Part shown: piece by piece, positions 1 through 7,776 of the stretch
Layout of the letters: every line of letters begins with the position of its first letter
How positions within the stretch are numbered: the stretch's first letter is position 1
DNA from: Thermoleophilia bacterium
Lineage (GTDB): Bacteria > Actinomycetota > Thermoleophilia > Gaiellales > SKUG01
Reading direction: 5' to 3'
Assembly (NCBI GenBank): GCA_020438525.1
Contig: JAGQUL010000095.1
Location: 1-17,274 of the forward strand
Length of the DNA stretch: 17,274 bases
Position numbers and translations under genes: made by a program
The notes under the pieces: generated by a model
The model's input: the letters and a program-made list of their open reading frames with translations, nothing else
What the model was told of the DNA's origin: nothing
Database searches by the model: none

Positions 1-599
<599 letters not shown>

Positions 600-600
600 C

Positions 601-1908
601 ATGACGACGATGACCACCGCCCCCGCACTCGACTCGCCATTCCTGAACGGCGTTCGCGACACCGGCGCCGCCGCATACGAGCGCGCCCCGATGCCCACCC
701 GCAAGGACGAGTACTGGCGCTTCACCCGCCTGCGCGGCGTGGAGCTCGACCAGGTGCCGGCATTCGTGCCGGCCGGCGATGCCGACCAGGTCGAGTTCGC
801 ACGCGAGCGCACGGCGCGCAGCCTCACCGCCTCCACCACCGTGGCCGGCGAGCTGCTGCACGTCAACTACGAGACCGTCGAGGACTCGATCCGCACCGAG
901 GCGCTGCCCGAGGGCGTCGTGTTCACGTCGCTCGCGACCGCGGCCCGCGACCATGGCGACCTGCTCGCCCGGCACTTCGGCACCGTCGTCCCCACGGGCG
1001 AGACGTGCGACGACAAGTTCGTCGACCTCAACACGGCCAACCTCGCCGGTGGTGCGTTCCTGTACGTGCCGCGCAACACCACCGTGGAGCTCCCGTTCCG
1101 CGCAGACGTGGTGATGACCGCCGGTGGCGCTGTCAACTGGCGCGCGCTGATCGTGCTCGAAGAGGGCGCCGAGGCGACCTTCGTCGAGGAGTTCCTGTCG
1201 ACCGACTCGGAGGCCGGCGGCTTCTCGAACGCGGTCGTGGAGCTCGTGGCGGGTGCGAACGCGCGCCTGCACTACGTGACGGTGCAGGACTACGCCGTGC
1301 CGGTGCAGCACTTCGCGACGCACCGCGTCACCGCGGACCGCGACGCCCAGGTGCAGTGGAGCGCCGTGGGCCTCGGCGCGAGCATGGGCAAGAGCCGCAT
1401 GGAGGCGCACCTGCTCGGTGAGGGCTCGAACGTGAAGCTGACCGGCGCGTACTACGTCGACGGGCAGCAGCAGATCGACTACGACACCTACCAGTGGCAC
1501 AAGGCGCCCAACGCGACGAGCGACCTGTTCTTCAAGGGCGTGCTCGACGACAAGGCGCACGCCGTGTGGCGCGGAATGATCGCCGTGGCGCCCGGCGCGC
1601 AGGGCACCGACAGCTTCCAGAACAACAAGAACCTGGTGCTCAAGAGCGGTGCCCACGCCGACAGCGTCCCCGGCCTGCAGATCGAGGCGAACGACGTGCG
1701 CTGCACGCACGCATCGACCACCTCGAAGGTCGACGCCGAGCAGCTGTTCTACCTGCAGGCCCGCGGCATCACCCGCGAGGACGCGATCCGCGAGATCGTG
1801 CGCGGCTTCTACGCCGACGTGCTCGCGCGCATCGAGGTCGAGCAGGTCCGCGACCAGGTTCGCGATGCGCTCTGGCAGCGTCTCGAGCATGGCCTCGTCG
1901 GCCGCTGA
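601..1908 (+). CDS. sufD: Fe-S cluster assembly protein SufD
   Basis: 435 residues, normal for SufD, the partner of SufB in the SufBC2D scaffold complex. The N-terminal part has the PTRKDEYWRFT segment typical of SufD. The middle is a beta-helix, and the C-terminal part carries NDVRCTHASTTSKVDAEQLFYLQARGI. H370 (codon 1708-1710) lies where E. coli SufD has its essential His360. The C-terminal block is clearly related to that of SufB upstream. The start at 601 has a purine-rich ribosome-binding site (GGAAGGAAG, 581-589) inside the end of sufB; Met codons at 610 and later are possible alternatives. sufC, which usually sits next to sufB/sufD, does not follow; an unrelated membrane protein gene begins 14 bases downstream. 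Confidence 0.95.
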   Translation: MTTMTTAPALDSPFLNGVRDTGAAAYERAPMPTRKDEYWRFTRLRGVELDQVPAFVPAGDADQVEFARERTARSLTASTTVAGELLHVNYETVEDSIRTEALPEGVVFTSLATAARDHGDLLARHFGTVVPTGETCDDKFVDLNTANLAGGAFLYVPRNTTVELPFRADVVMTAGGAVNWRALIVLEEGAEATFVEEFLSTDSEAGGFSNAVVELVAGANARLHYVTVQDYAVPVQHFATHRVTADRDAQVQWSAVGLGASMGKSRMEAHLLGEGSNVKLTGAYYVDGQQQIDYDTYQWHKAPNATSDLFFKGVLDDKAHAVWRGMIAVAPGAQGTDSFQNNKNLVLKSGAHADSVPGLQIEANDVRCTHASTTSKVDAEQLFYLQARGITREDAIREIVRGFYADVLARIEVEQVRDQVRDALWQRLEHGLVGR

Positions 1909-1922
1909 CACCGTCGACTGAC

Positions 1923-2573
1923 ATGGGCGACGACGACCGGCCGGTCGAGCTGCCGAGCGGCTTCGTTGCCGTGGTGCGTGGCGCGCGACGCGTCGGCGAG
2001 CGACCCGTGGCCGTGCTCGTGTCGCTGGCGATGAGCGCGCTGCTGCTGCTGCCGCTGGCGACCGCGGTCTCGGCCGATGCGCGATCGATGGCAGGGTGGC
2101 TCGTGCCGCTCATGCTCGTGCCCGTGCTGCTGCTGCCGTCACCTGATCCGGGGGTGCGGTCCACGCTCGCTGTGCTCTCTGTGACGTTCGCGGTGTCGGT
2201 GCTGCTGAGCGCGGCGTGGCTGCCGGCGCCGTTCAACGTGCTGGCGCTGCCTGCGCAGCTGCTCGTGCTTCCGCTGGTTGCGCTTCCTGCGCTTCGCTGG
2301 CACCTCGGCAGCTGGCAGGCGGCGACGGTCGCCACTGCGGCGCTGCTCAGGCCGCGCTGGCCCAGCACGGTGCTGGCGGCGCTCCTGGTGTTCGCAACGA
2401 CGGGCCTGGTGCTCGCCCTGCCCGCGTGGGTGCTGCTGAAGCCGCTCGTCGACGACCGGATCGCCTCGATCGCGGTCACTGCGATCGGCGCGACGGTGGT
2501 GGCGATCGCAGCCACGGGATGGGCGCTCGTTGCGGCGGAGACATCGCCGCGAGCGGATCGCCCGGAGCTCTAG
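1923..2573 (+). CDS. Hypothetical membrane protein with about six helices
   Basis: 216 residues that I cannot assign to a family. After a short charged N-terminus it is almost wholly hydrophobic, with likely membrane segments near residues 28-49, 56-73, 82-100, 104-124, 147-172 and 180-205 and a short polar C-terminal tail. The ATG at 1923 lies 14 bases after the sufD stop. No clear Shine-Dalgarno is seen, so it may be translated by read-on from sufD; it probably belongs to the same transcript. Nothing in it resembles a transporter signature, a catalytic motif or a known Suf accessory protein (SufC, SufT, SufR), so a link to Fe-S assembly rests only on position. Its TAG stop shares the tetranucleotide CTAG with the stop of the convergent gene on the other strand. 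Confidence 0.75.
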   Translation: MGDDDRPVELPSGFVAVVRGARRVGERPVAVLVSLAMSALLLLPLATAVSADARSMAGWLVPLMLVPVLLLPSPDPGVRSTLAVLSVTFAVSVLLSAAWLPAPFNVLALPAQLLVLPLVALPALRWHLGSWQAATVATAALLRPRWPSTVLAALLVFATTGLVLALPAWVLLKPLVDDRIASIAVTAIGATVVAIAATGWALVAAETSPRADRPEL

Positions 2574-2878
2574 CCAGCCATGAAGAAGAGCGCGCCGCCG
2601 AACGCGCCTGCCGCGCCACCGATCGCGGCGCCGAGCGGACCGAGCGCAAGGAAGCCAAGCCCGCCGCCGACCACGCCGCCGGCCGCTGCCGCGATCGGCA
2701 TTGCCGCTCGCCCGAAGTGATCCTCGAGCCAGTTGTTGATCTTCATCCGCACGCTCTTCGGGGCGGGGGTTCCGGTGTCGTCCGGAACAGGCGGAGGATC
2801 GCTCGGAAGCGGCGGGGGAAGGGTCCCGCCGGTCGTGGGCGGCGGAGGAGTTGCTGCAGTCGCTGCGAGTGCTGCCAT
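2570..2878 (-). CDS. Small Pro-rich protein with C-terminal Gly-zipper membrane segment
   Basis: 102 residues if it starts at the ATG at 2878-2876. The first 40 residues are low-complexity and rich in Pro, Thr and Asp, followed by a short amphipathic stretch with Lys and Arg (about residues 41-58). The rest is a Gly/Ala-rich hydrophobic hairpin (61-102) with repeated GG and GxxxG spacing, as in glycine-zipper membrane proteins. The frame stays open upstream for much longer, but that extension is Arg/Thr-rich shadow sequence opposite the neighbouring + gene, so I chose the short form. No convincing ribosome-binding site is seen. It is divergent from the gene at 2958 and overlaps the preceding + gene by four bases at its stop. 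Function unknown; association with the membrane is inferred from composition. Confidence 0.55.
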   Translation of the reverse strand: MAALAATAATPPPPTTGGTLPPPLPSDPPPVPDDTGTPAPKSVRMKINNWLEDHFGRAAMPIAAAAGGVVGGGLGFLALGPLGAAIGGAAGAFGGALFFMAG

Positions 2879-2957
2879 GCCTGCTTGTCGGCCGCAACAG
2901 GCAGGCTGTTTCGGCAATTGCGGCCACGCGGTGGCCGCTCGTTCGGAGTCCCGTCTC

Positions 2958-3419
2958 GTGGGGAACGACGCAGCAGTGCGACTGCCGCTGCAGACACGAT
3001 TCGCAACCGACCCGACCGGCACACGCTGGCGCGTCTCGGTCCGATGGATGCCGTGGGGGCTGCGCTTTCGTGGCGGTGACGAGGCGCTGGGCGTGTTCGA
3101 CCTCGGCTCGTTCGCTGGCTTCAGCGACGGCTGTGCCGTGTTGTTCGTCATCCTGGTCGTGCTCGCGATGATCCCCGTGGCGTTCTTCATCGTCGAGCTG
3201 GGCGTGTTCCTCATCGTGTTCGCGGTGGTGGTGCTCCTCGGCGGCCTGACCGGCCTGCGACAGTGGGCGATCGAGGTGGAGTCGGTGCCGTCCGGAACCG
3301 TTCGCTGGATCGTGTCGCGCCAGCGAGGCGTCGGTGCGGCAGATGCAGCGCTGACCGCGGTTGCCGAAGCGATCGAGCACGGGGCCTGGACGCCCCCGCG
3401 CCACACGCCCGAACCGTGA
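2958..3419 (+). CDS. Hypothetical two-helix membrane protein
   Basis: 153 residues from a GTG at 2958, preceded by GGAG at 2945-2948. The frame is open upstream to an ATG at 2733, but that part is opposite the Gly-zipper gene and reads as its shadow. Seen: a basic and aromatic N-terminal domain with a WRVSVRWMPWGLRFRG stretch, two adjacent membrane segments (about 57-79 and 80-100), then a soluble tail (101-153) with a QWAIEVE motif and an amphipathic helix. I recall similar two-helix proteins with a tryptophan-rich N-terminus as uncharacterised actinobacterial proteins, but I cannot name the family. The next + gene begins 67 bases after the stop and could share the transcript. Confidence 0.6.
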   Translation: MGNDAAVRLPLQTRFATDPTGTRWRVSVRWMPWGLRFRGGDEALGVFDLGSFAGFSDGCAVLFVILVVLAMIPVAFFIVELGVFLIVFAVVVLLGGLTGLRQWAIEVESVPSGTVRWIVSRQRGVGAADAALTAVAEAIEHGAWTPPRHTPEP

Positions 3420-3486
3420 CGCGCGAGCGCGCAACGAACCCATCGGCCCGCTCGATATCCGGGCAGGGGCGACCAGGGGCCGGCAC

Positions 3487-4926
3487 GTGGATGTCACGGG
3501 GATTTCCAGATCGATCGCGAGCGGCGAGCTGCCGGTGGCAGTCGTGCGCGTGGTCGAGCGCGCCGACCTGCCGCATCACCTCGGTGCCGCAGGCGAGGCG
3601 ATTGATGTCGCGCTGCACCTGCGCCCCGGATCGCTCACGCCGGTGGCCGACGCACGCGATGCCGCGCAGCTCGTGATGCGCCGCGCCGGCGAGTACGACG
3701 CCGTGTGGAACGGCTGGAAGCCCGGTGTGGTGGACGAACGCTTCCCCTTCCATGCCGCGCTGATGGACGGTTCCGGGCACTGGCACGTCGCGTCCCTCGA
3801 CCCCTACGTGGCCGGTGAGCGGGTCGTGAACGCACCGCTCGCGGGTTACGTGCTCAACAACTCCACCGACCACATCGCCACGCGCACCACCGACGAGCTT
3901 CGGCTCGTCGCCCATCGCGGCTTCGGATTCTCGTTCCGCCCCGGCGATATGCAGGTCGCCGGACGACGCATCCACGAGATGCCGCTTCGAGCGCTCGGCG
4001 ACACCTATCGTGCCCCGGTGGTGGACGCCCAGGTTCGCCGCGTCGTCGAGCACCTCGACGAGCTCGCAGGCACGCTCGACGACATCGCGCCGCAACGCCA
4101 TGGTCTGGAGCTGCGCCCCTCGATCCGGCTCGGCGACCCGGGCGTGTCGACTGCGCACGCCCAGCGCAGCGCGGCCGACCAGCGCCTCCAGGACGCGATC
4201 GAGGAGCTCGGCCGGCCGATGCCCGACGAGGTCACGACCGCCACGCCCGACGCAGCGCTGCGAGCCGCGGCGGATCAGCTGCGCACCACCCTCCGCGCAG
4301 TTCGCGAGGACATCGCGACGACGTATCCGCGCTCCCATCAGGAGACGATCGACCCGGACGCGTGGCGACCGATCATCGATCGCTCACGCGCAACGCTCCG
4401 CGCGCTTGAGGGGGCTCCCCGCGCAGCGGACCAGCGGCCGCTGGCCGCGTTCGATGCGCTCGTCGAGCGACTGCGCGGCGCAAGCCGCGACTCGCGCGAG
4501 GCATCGATTCGCTCGTTCCGCTACGAGGAGTTCGGTCGCACGCCGGGCGAACGGATCCGCAACTTCGCGGTCGCGTACGAGGCGCTCGAGGACGGCGTGG
4601 GCTTCTCCGACGCCGCGGTCGCCCGCCTCAAGTCCTGGCTGCGCGCGATCGCCGACGACGCCGCAACGCTCCGCTCCGAGCTGCCCGAAGACCAGCAGAA
4701 GCTGGTGCCGCTGCTCGACGCGGTGGAGGAACACGCACGTCGCAACGGCGTGCCCGGGGTCGTCGTCAACGCCCAGGGAATCGCCGGCTACGACGTGTTC
4801 CCCGACTTCGCGGAGATCGGCCGGATGAGCGCATCCCTGCGCACGTACCTCGCGATCGACGACGCGACCGGCGCGGCCGGTGCCGCGAAGGACGTGCCGA
4901 TCGCGGGCGAGCTGCTCACCTGGTAG
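3487..4926 (+). CDS. Hypothetical protein of unknown function, 479 residues
   Basis: I do not recognise this protein. The chosen start is the GTG at 3487, with AGGGG ending seven bases upstream; the frame is open further 5' but overlaps the preceding gene. No signal peptide or membrane segment is seen, so it is probably cytoplasmic. Residues 1 to about 165 look like a beta-rich globular domain with many aromatic and His residues, for example WNGW near 74-77 and GHWHVASLDPY near 97-107. From about 180 to 420 it is mostly charged and helical, with Arg/Glu/Asp/Ala-rich helices that could be coiled. The end (about 421-445) carries a GVPGVVVNAQGIAGYDVFPDF segment that looks like a small folded element. 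Codon use is like that of the neighbours. It is transcribed toward pcm, with a hairpin between the two genes. Confidence 0.8.
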   Translation: MDVTGISRSIASGELPVAVVRVVERADLPHHLGAAGEAIDVALHLRPGSLTPVADARDAAQLVMRRAGEYDAVWNGWKPGVVDERFPFHAALMDGSGHWHVASLDPYVAGERVVNAPLAGYVLNNSTDHIATRTTDELRLVAHRGFGFSFRPGDMQVAGRRIHEMPLRALGDTYRAPVVDAQVRRVVEHLDELAGTLDDIAPQRHGLELRPSIRLGDPGVSTAHAQRSAADQRLQDAIEELGRPMPDEVTTATPDAALRAAADQLRTTLRAVREDIATTYPRSHQETIDPDAWRPIIDRSRATLRALEGAPRAADQRPLAAFDALVERLRGASRDSREASIRSFRYEEFGRTPGERIRNFAVAYEALEDGVGFSDAAVARLKSWLRAIADDAATLRSELPEDQQKLVPLLDAVEEHARRNGVPGVVVNAQGIAGYDVFPDFAEIGRMSASLRTYLAIDDATGAAGAAKDVPIAGELLTW

Positions 4927-4953
4927 GACGCGCCGCCCGACGAGCGGCGTGTC
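4927..4953. terminator. Hairpin between convergent genes, likely bidirectional terminator
   Basis: Ten-base arms (4927-4936 and 4944-4953) with one G-T wobble and a seven-base loop start directly after the stop of the 479-residue protein gene and overlap the stop codon of pcm on the other strand. There is no T tract, as is common in high-G+C genomes, so termination is inferred from position and stem strength. Confidence 0.6.
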
Positions 4954-5629
4954 AGTCGCCCACCGTTCCCGGCAGCAGCGGCACGTAGCGAACCTCGCCG
5001 AGCGATCCTGCAGCAACCACGTGGTCGCCGTGTCGGTCGAAGCGCAGCAGCTGGGTGCCGTCGTCGGACTGGACCGGCACGATCAGTCGCCCGAGATCGG
5101 CGAGCTGGTCGAGCAGGTCCGCCGGAACCCGCGTGCAGGCAGCTGCCACGATGATCGCAGCGAACGGTGCGTCGTTGGGCGCACCGAGCATGCCGTCGCC
5201 CGCGCGAACACGCACGTCGATGCCGCGATCGCGCAGCTGCGGCGTCGAGGTCGCGGCGGCGATGCAGCGACGCGCATGCCGTGCCAGCCGCGCATCGCGC
5301 TCGATCGTCACCACGTGGCCACCCGGCGCGACGAGCACGCCCGCAAGCGTGGCCTCGTACCCGGTACCGGTACCGACCTCGAGCACCCGCGAACCCGGCC
5401 GCAGGTCCAGGTCCTCGAGGATTCGCCCGACCAGCGACGGCTGCGACGTCGTCTGCCCATGACCGATCCCGATCGGCGCGTCCTCGCCCGCGAGCTCCAC
5501 CGCTGCCGCCGGTACGAACTCCCGTCGATCGACCACGTCGATCGCGTCGAGCACGCGCGCATCGCGCACGCCCGCCTGCGCCGCCGCCAGTCGAAGTGGT
5601 CGATCCGTGTCGAGCGAAGCACCCATCAT
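4952..5629 (-). CDS. pcm: Protein-L-isoaspartate O-methyltransferase
   Basis: 225 residues, the usual length. The enzyme methylates isoaspartyl residues of damaged proteins with S-adenosylmethionine so that they can revert to aspartate. Seen: the family-specific GHGQTTSQPSLV segment (residues 56-67), the SAM-binding motif I LEVGTGTGYEA (83-93), the acidic residue after the second strand (IER, E110), the GDG motif (144-146), and the C-terminal RYVPLLP that corresponds to the family's FVPL ending. The gene may start at either of two adjacent ATG codons (5629 or 5626). A TAGGCA hexamer six bases upstream of the first one suggests leaderless transcription. It is divergent from the GNAT gene at 5753 and convergent with the gene ending at 4926. 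Confidence 0.94.
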   Translation of the reverse strand: MMGASLDTDRPLRLAAAQAGVRDARVLDAIDVVDRREFVPAAAVELAGEDAPIGIGHGQTTSQPSLVGRILEDLDLRPGSRVLEVGTGTGYEATLAGVLVAPGGHVVTIERDARLARHARRCIAAATSTPQLRDRGIDVRVRAGDGMLGAPNDAPFAAIIVAAACTRVPADLLDQLADLGRLIVPVQSDDGTQLLRFDRHGDHVVAAGSLGEVRYVPLLPGTVGD

Positions 5630-5635
5630 GCGTGC

Positions 5636-5641
5636 TGCCTA
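5636..5641 (-). promoter_or_regulatory. Likely -10 box for pcm, leaderless arrangement
   Basis: On the minus strand TAGGCA ends six bases before the ATG of pcm. This leaves no room for a Shine-Dalgarno and would place the transcript start at or next to the start codon. The same spacing recurs at several other genes in the window. No clear -35 is seen. Confidence 0.45.
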
Positions 5642-5740
5642 CCCCGTGATCGATCCGTGCCACGTCCGGATCCTCCGGTTGCCGGGGCCGGACCCGGCCG
5701 CAAGCCGGAACCACGATCGGTCCGGCGGTCGAACGTCTGA

Positions 5741-5746
5741 TACGGT
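5741..5746 (+). promoter_or_regulatory. Likely -10 box for GNAT gene, leaderless arrangement
   Basis: TACGGT (in the context GATACGGT) ends six bases before the ATG at 5753, fitting a TANNNT -10 element and a leaderless mRNA. The 123-base divergent region upstream also holds nested CCGG-rich inverted repeats (5675-5708). Confidence 0.45.
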
Positions 5747-5752
5747 CAATGC

Positions 5753-6385
5753 ATGGCCGCCGACGTGGAAAACCCGATCGAGACGGTGATCGCCGAGCAC
5801 GTGCCGACGCTCGCGATCGAAGGAGAGATCGCTGCGCTGGGCCCGCTCAGCCGCGACCTGCTGCCCGTGTACCACCAGTGGAACAACTCGCTGGACGTGA
5901 TTCGCGGGCAGGCGCGCGAGGAGCTGCTCACCCTCGAGCACATCGAGGAGTGGTACGAGCAGGTCACCGATCGCAGCAGCGACGACGCCTACTTCACGAT
6001 CTACGAGCGCGACGACATGCGCCCCGTCGGTCGAACCGCGCTCAAGAAGATCGACCACCGCCACGGCACCGCCACCTTCTCGATCTACGTCGCCGACGGC
6101 CGCGGCCGCGGAGTCGGCACCGAGGCCACCCGCCTCACGCTCGACTGGGCGTTCAACCACCTCGGCCTCGTGAACGTGATGCTCGAGGTGGACGGCTGGA
6201 ACGAGCGTGCCGTGCGCGCCTACGAGAAGGCCGGCTTCCAGGTGATCGGTCCGCGCCGCGCCGCCACCTTCAACATGGGCGAGCGCCACGACGAGCTGCT
6301 CATGGACATCACCGCCGACGACTTCCGCGACCTGCCGTGGGAGGGTCCGGTCGCGGACTTCGACGCGCTGCTCACCACTTCCTGA
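5753..6385 (+). CDS. GNAT family N-acetyltransferase (RimJ/RimL-like)
   Basis: 210 residues. It is a predicted acetyl-CoA-dependent acetyltransferase; the acceptor is unknown. The order of elements fits the RimJ/RimL-type branch: an N-terminal strand-helix part with LGPLSRDLLPVYHQWNN (29-45), a central sheet with FSIYVADGRGRG (109-120) leading into the acetyl-CoA pyrophosphate-binding loop RGRGVGTEA (117-125), and the motif-B helix NERAVRAYEKAGF (150-162). The first 25 residues extend beyond the usual start of the fold, and a short acidic tail follows it. The ATG at 5753 is supported by a -10-like box six bases before it. It stands alone, divergent from pcm; a hairpin region separates it from the next gene. 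No substrate can be inferred from context. Confidence 0.88.
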   Translation: MAADVENPIETVIAEHVPTLAIEGEIAALGPLSRDLLPVYHQWNNSLDVIRGQAREELLTLEHIEEWYEQVTDRSSDDAYFTIYERDDMRPVGRTALKKIDHRHGTATFSIYVADGRGRGVGTEATRLTLDWAFNHLGLVNVMLEVDGWNERAVRAYEKAGFQVIGPRRAATFNMGERHDELLMDITADDFRDLPWEGPVADFDALLTTS

Positions 6386-6469
6386 CGCTTTCACGTCGGA
6401 ACGCGGCAAGATTCGTCGTTACACCTCGAATTCGTGAACCCGTGTGAGGGCTCCGGGCAATCCGGGTAG

Positions 6470-6507
6470 GCAACCGCCGAACCGCGGTTGCGTACGTCTG
6501 CAACCGC
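6470..6507 (+). promoter_or_regulatory. Three-arm inverted repeat that can form two exclusive hairpins
   Basis: GCAACCGC (6470-6477) is followed by its reverse complement GCGGTTGC (6484-6491) and then by a second copy of GCAACCGC (6500-6507). The middle arm can pair perfectly with either outer arm (loops of 6 and 8 bases). The element ends 31 bases before the GTG of the lipoprotein gene and 18 bases before its ribosome-binding site. It may be an RNA switch or attenuator, or a three-half-site operator for a DNA-binding protein; the sequence does not decide between them. Confidence 0.5.
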
Positions 6508-6538
6508 CATTGACGAGAACCCCCCGGGAGATACCTTC

Positions 6539-7225
6539 GTGAAGCTTCGCCACGTGTTCCTGTTCCTTGCGGCCGCCATGCTGGTCGCAGCCGGCTGCGG
6601 CAGCGACTCCAAGGACGACAAGTCCAGCGACAAGAAGATGTCCAAGGCCGACAAGGCCATGGCCAAGGACCAGGAGAACAAGGACAAGAACGTCAAGGCA
6701 GCACAGAAGACCTTCGACAAGGCGAAGGACGACGTCGATGCCTGCCGCAACCTGGCGATGGCCTGGATCGCGAAGGCGTCCCCGGCCTCGAGCTCCGATC
6801 CGAAGGAGCCGGCCAAGCTGCCCGAGGATCGCGACAAGAGCCTCGGCAAGGCCGTCGACACGCTCGAAGGCTGCGTGAAGATCGACGCGAAGAACCGCGA
6901 CGTCAAGCAGATGCTCGCGTCGACCTACATGGCGACCAACGACTACGACAAGGCAACGCCGCTGCTCGAGTCGCTCGCCAAGACCGCCAAGGCACCCGAG
7001 AAGCCCAATGCCTACTACGCCTGGGGCCTCGCCGCATCCAACGCGCAGGACTACGACGCCGCGATCTCCGCGTGGACGAAGTTCGTCGCCATCGCACCGA
7101 AGAAGGACCCGCGCATCGACCAGGTCAAGCAGTCGATCAAGGCGCTCCGCGCTGCGAAGAAGGCGCCCTCGACCGCGGCATCCGGCGACGCATCGAAGGA
7201 CTCCGCAGCCTCATCCGACAAGTGA
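6539..7225 (+). CDS. Lys-rich TPR lipoprotein
   Basis: 228 residues from the GTG at 6539, which has GGGAG eight bases upstream. An in-frame ATG at 6488 would put 17 residues in front of the signal peptide, so I rejected it. The N-terminus is a lipoprotein signal: KLRH, a hydrophobic core, then the lipobox LVAAGC with the lipidated Cys at residue 20. A Lys/Asp/Ser-rich linker (22-60) follows. Two TPR-like helical pairs are seen near 119-152 and 157-190, and the tail is Ala/Ser/Lys-rich. Lipidated TPR proteins anchor to the outer face of the membrane and usually act as assembly or scaffold factors; the partner here is unknown. Cys70 and Cys112 could form a disulfide. The gene is convergent with another TPR-like gene that ends 12 bases away. 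Confidence 0.82.
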   Translation: MKLRHVFLFLAAAMLVAAGCGSDSKDDKSSDKKMSKADKAMAKDQENKDKNVKAAQKTFDKAKDDVDACRNLAMAWIAKASPASSSDPKEPAKLPEDRDKSLGKAVDTLEGCVKIDAKNRDVKQMLASTYMATNDYDKATPLLESLAKTAKAPEKPNAYYAWGLAASNAQDYDAAISAWTKFVAIAPKKDPRIDQVKQSIKALRAAKKAPSTAASGDASKDSAASSDK

Positions 7226-7237
7226 CCAACCCCACGC

Positions 7238-7714
7238 TCAGGCGTCGCGACGAAGCGCGCCGAGCAGCATCGTGAGCCGGCGCCTGTGCACGGCGAGCGA
7301 GCGATCCGGATCATCCGACACGAGCGCGGCGTACATCGAGTGCGCCGCGCTCGTCGCGTCTCCGGCCAGCAGCCGCGCTGCGCCGAGCGCCGCCGGCAAC
7401 GCCGCAACGTCCGGGTGCGCGCGCCAGGCATCACCCAGCACGACCTCCGCCCGCGGCGCGTCGCCCGCCAGCACGGCAGCGACCCCGTCGACGATCGCCA
7501 GGTACGGCACCAGCTCGGCGGGCACGCCGTGTGCGCGCGCCTGCAGCGCCGCCTCGACCGACCCCGCAACGTCACCCGCATCGAGCAGGTCGACCGCGGC
7601 ACGCAGCCGCGCGACTCCCGCATGGTCGAGGTCCAGGTGCGCGTCGAGCGGATCAGGCGCGGGGCCGTGCTCGCCGAACGGGTCGTCGCCACCGGATGTT
7701 GCATGCTCGTCCAC
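7238..7714 (-). CDS. Small TPR-like helical protein, function unknown
   Basis: 158 residues from a GTG at 7714. The frame is open upstream to 7789, but the extension would overlap the start of sufS and is Arg/Gly-rich, whereas the GTG has a TATCGT box six bases before it. The N-terminal 30 residues are acidic and Gly/Pro-rich and likely disordered. The rest is a series of Ala/Leu-rich helices with TPR-like spacing (LLDAGDVAGSVEAALQA, VLAGDAPRAEVVLGDAWRAHP, LLAGDATSAAHSMYAAL), probably three repeats. No signal peptide or membrane segment is seen. It is divergent from sufS with only 62 bases between the starts, so both promoters overlap, which hints at joint control. No specific function can be named. 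Confidence 0.72.
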   Translation of the reverse strand: MDEHATSGGDDPFGEHGPAPDPLDAHLDLDHAGVARLRAAVDLLDAGDVAGSVEAALQARAHGVPAELVPYLAIVDGVAAVLAGDAPRAEVVLGDAWRAHPDVAALPAALGAARLLAGDATSAAHSMYAALVSDDPDRSLAVHRRRLTMLLGALRRDA

Positions 7715-7720
7715 GTGGCG

Positions 7721-7726
7721 ACGATA
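7721..7726 (-). promoter_or_regulatory. Likely -10 box for the TPR-like gene, leaderless
   Basis: TATCGT on the minus strand ends six bases before the GTG at 7714 and supports that start. There is no Shine-Dalgarno. Confidence 0.45.
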
Positions 7727-7762
7727 GCCGCACCCGCCGACGCACCCACGCCCCTGCGGCCG

Positions 7763-7768
7763 TAGGAT
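7763..7768 (+). promoter_or_regulatory. Likely -10 box for sufS, leaderless
   Basis: TAGGAT ends eight bases before the ATG of sufS and fits TANNNT. There is no Shine-Dalgarno between box and start. Confidence 0.45.
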
Positions 7769-7776
7769 CAGACCCG

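Noticed and set aside
2733..3419. Long form (228 residues) of the two-helix membrane protein
   Set aside because: The first 75 residues are the Gly/Val shadow of the Pro/Thr-rich gene on the other strand, and a GTG with GGAG at the right distance exists at 2958.
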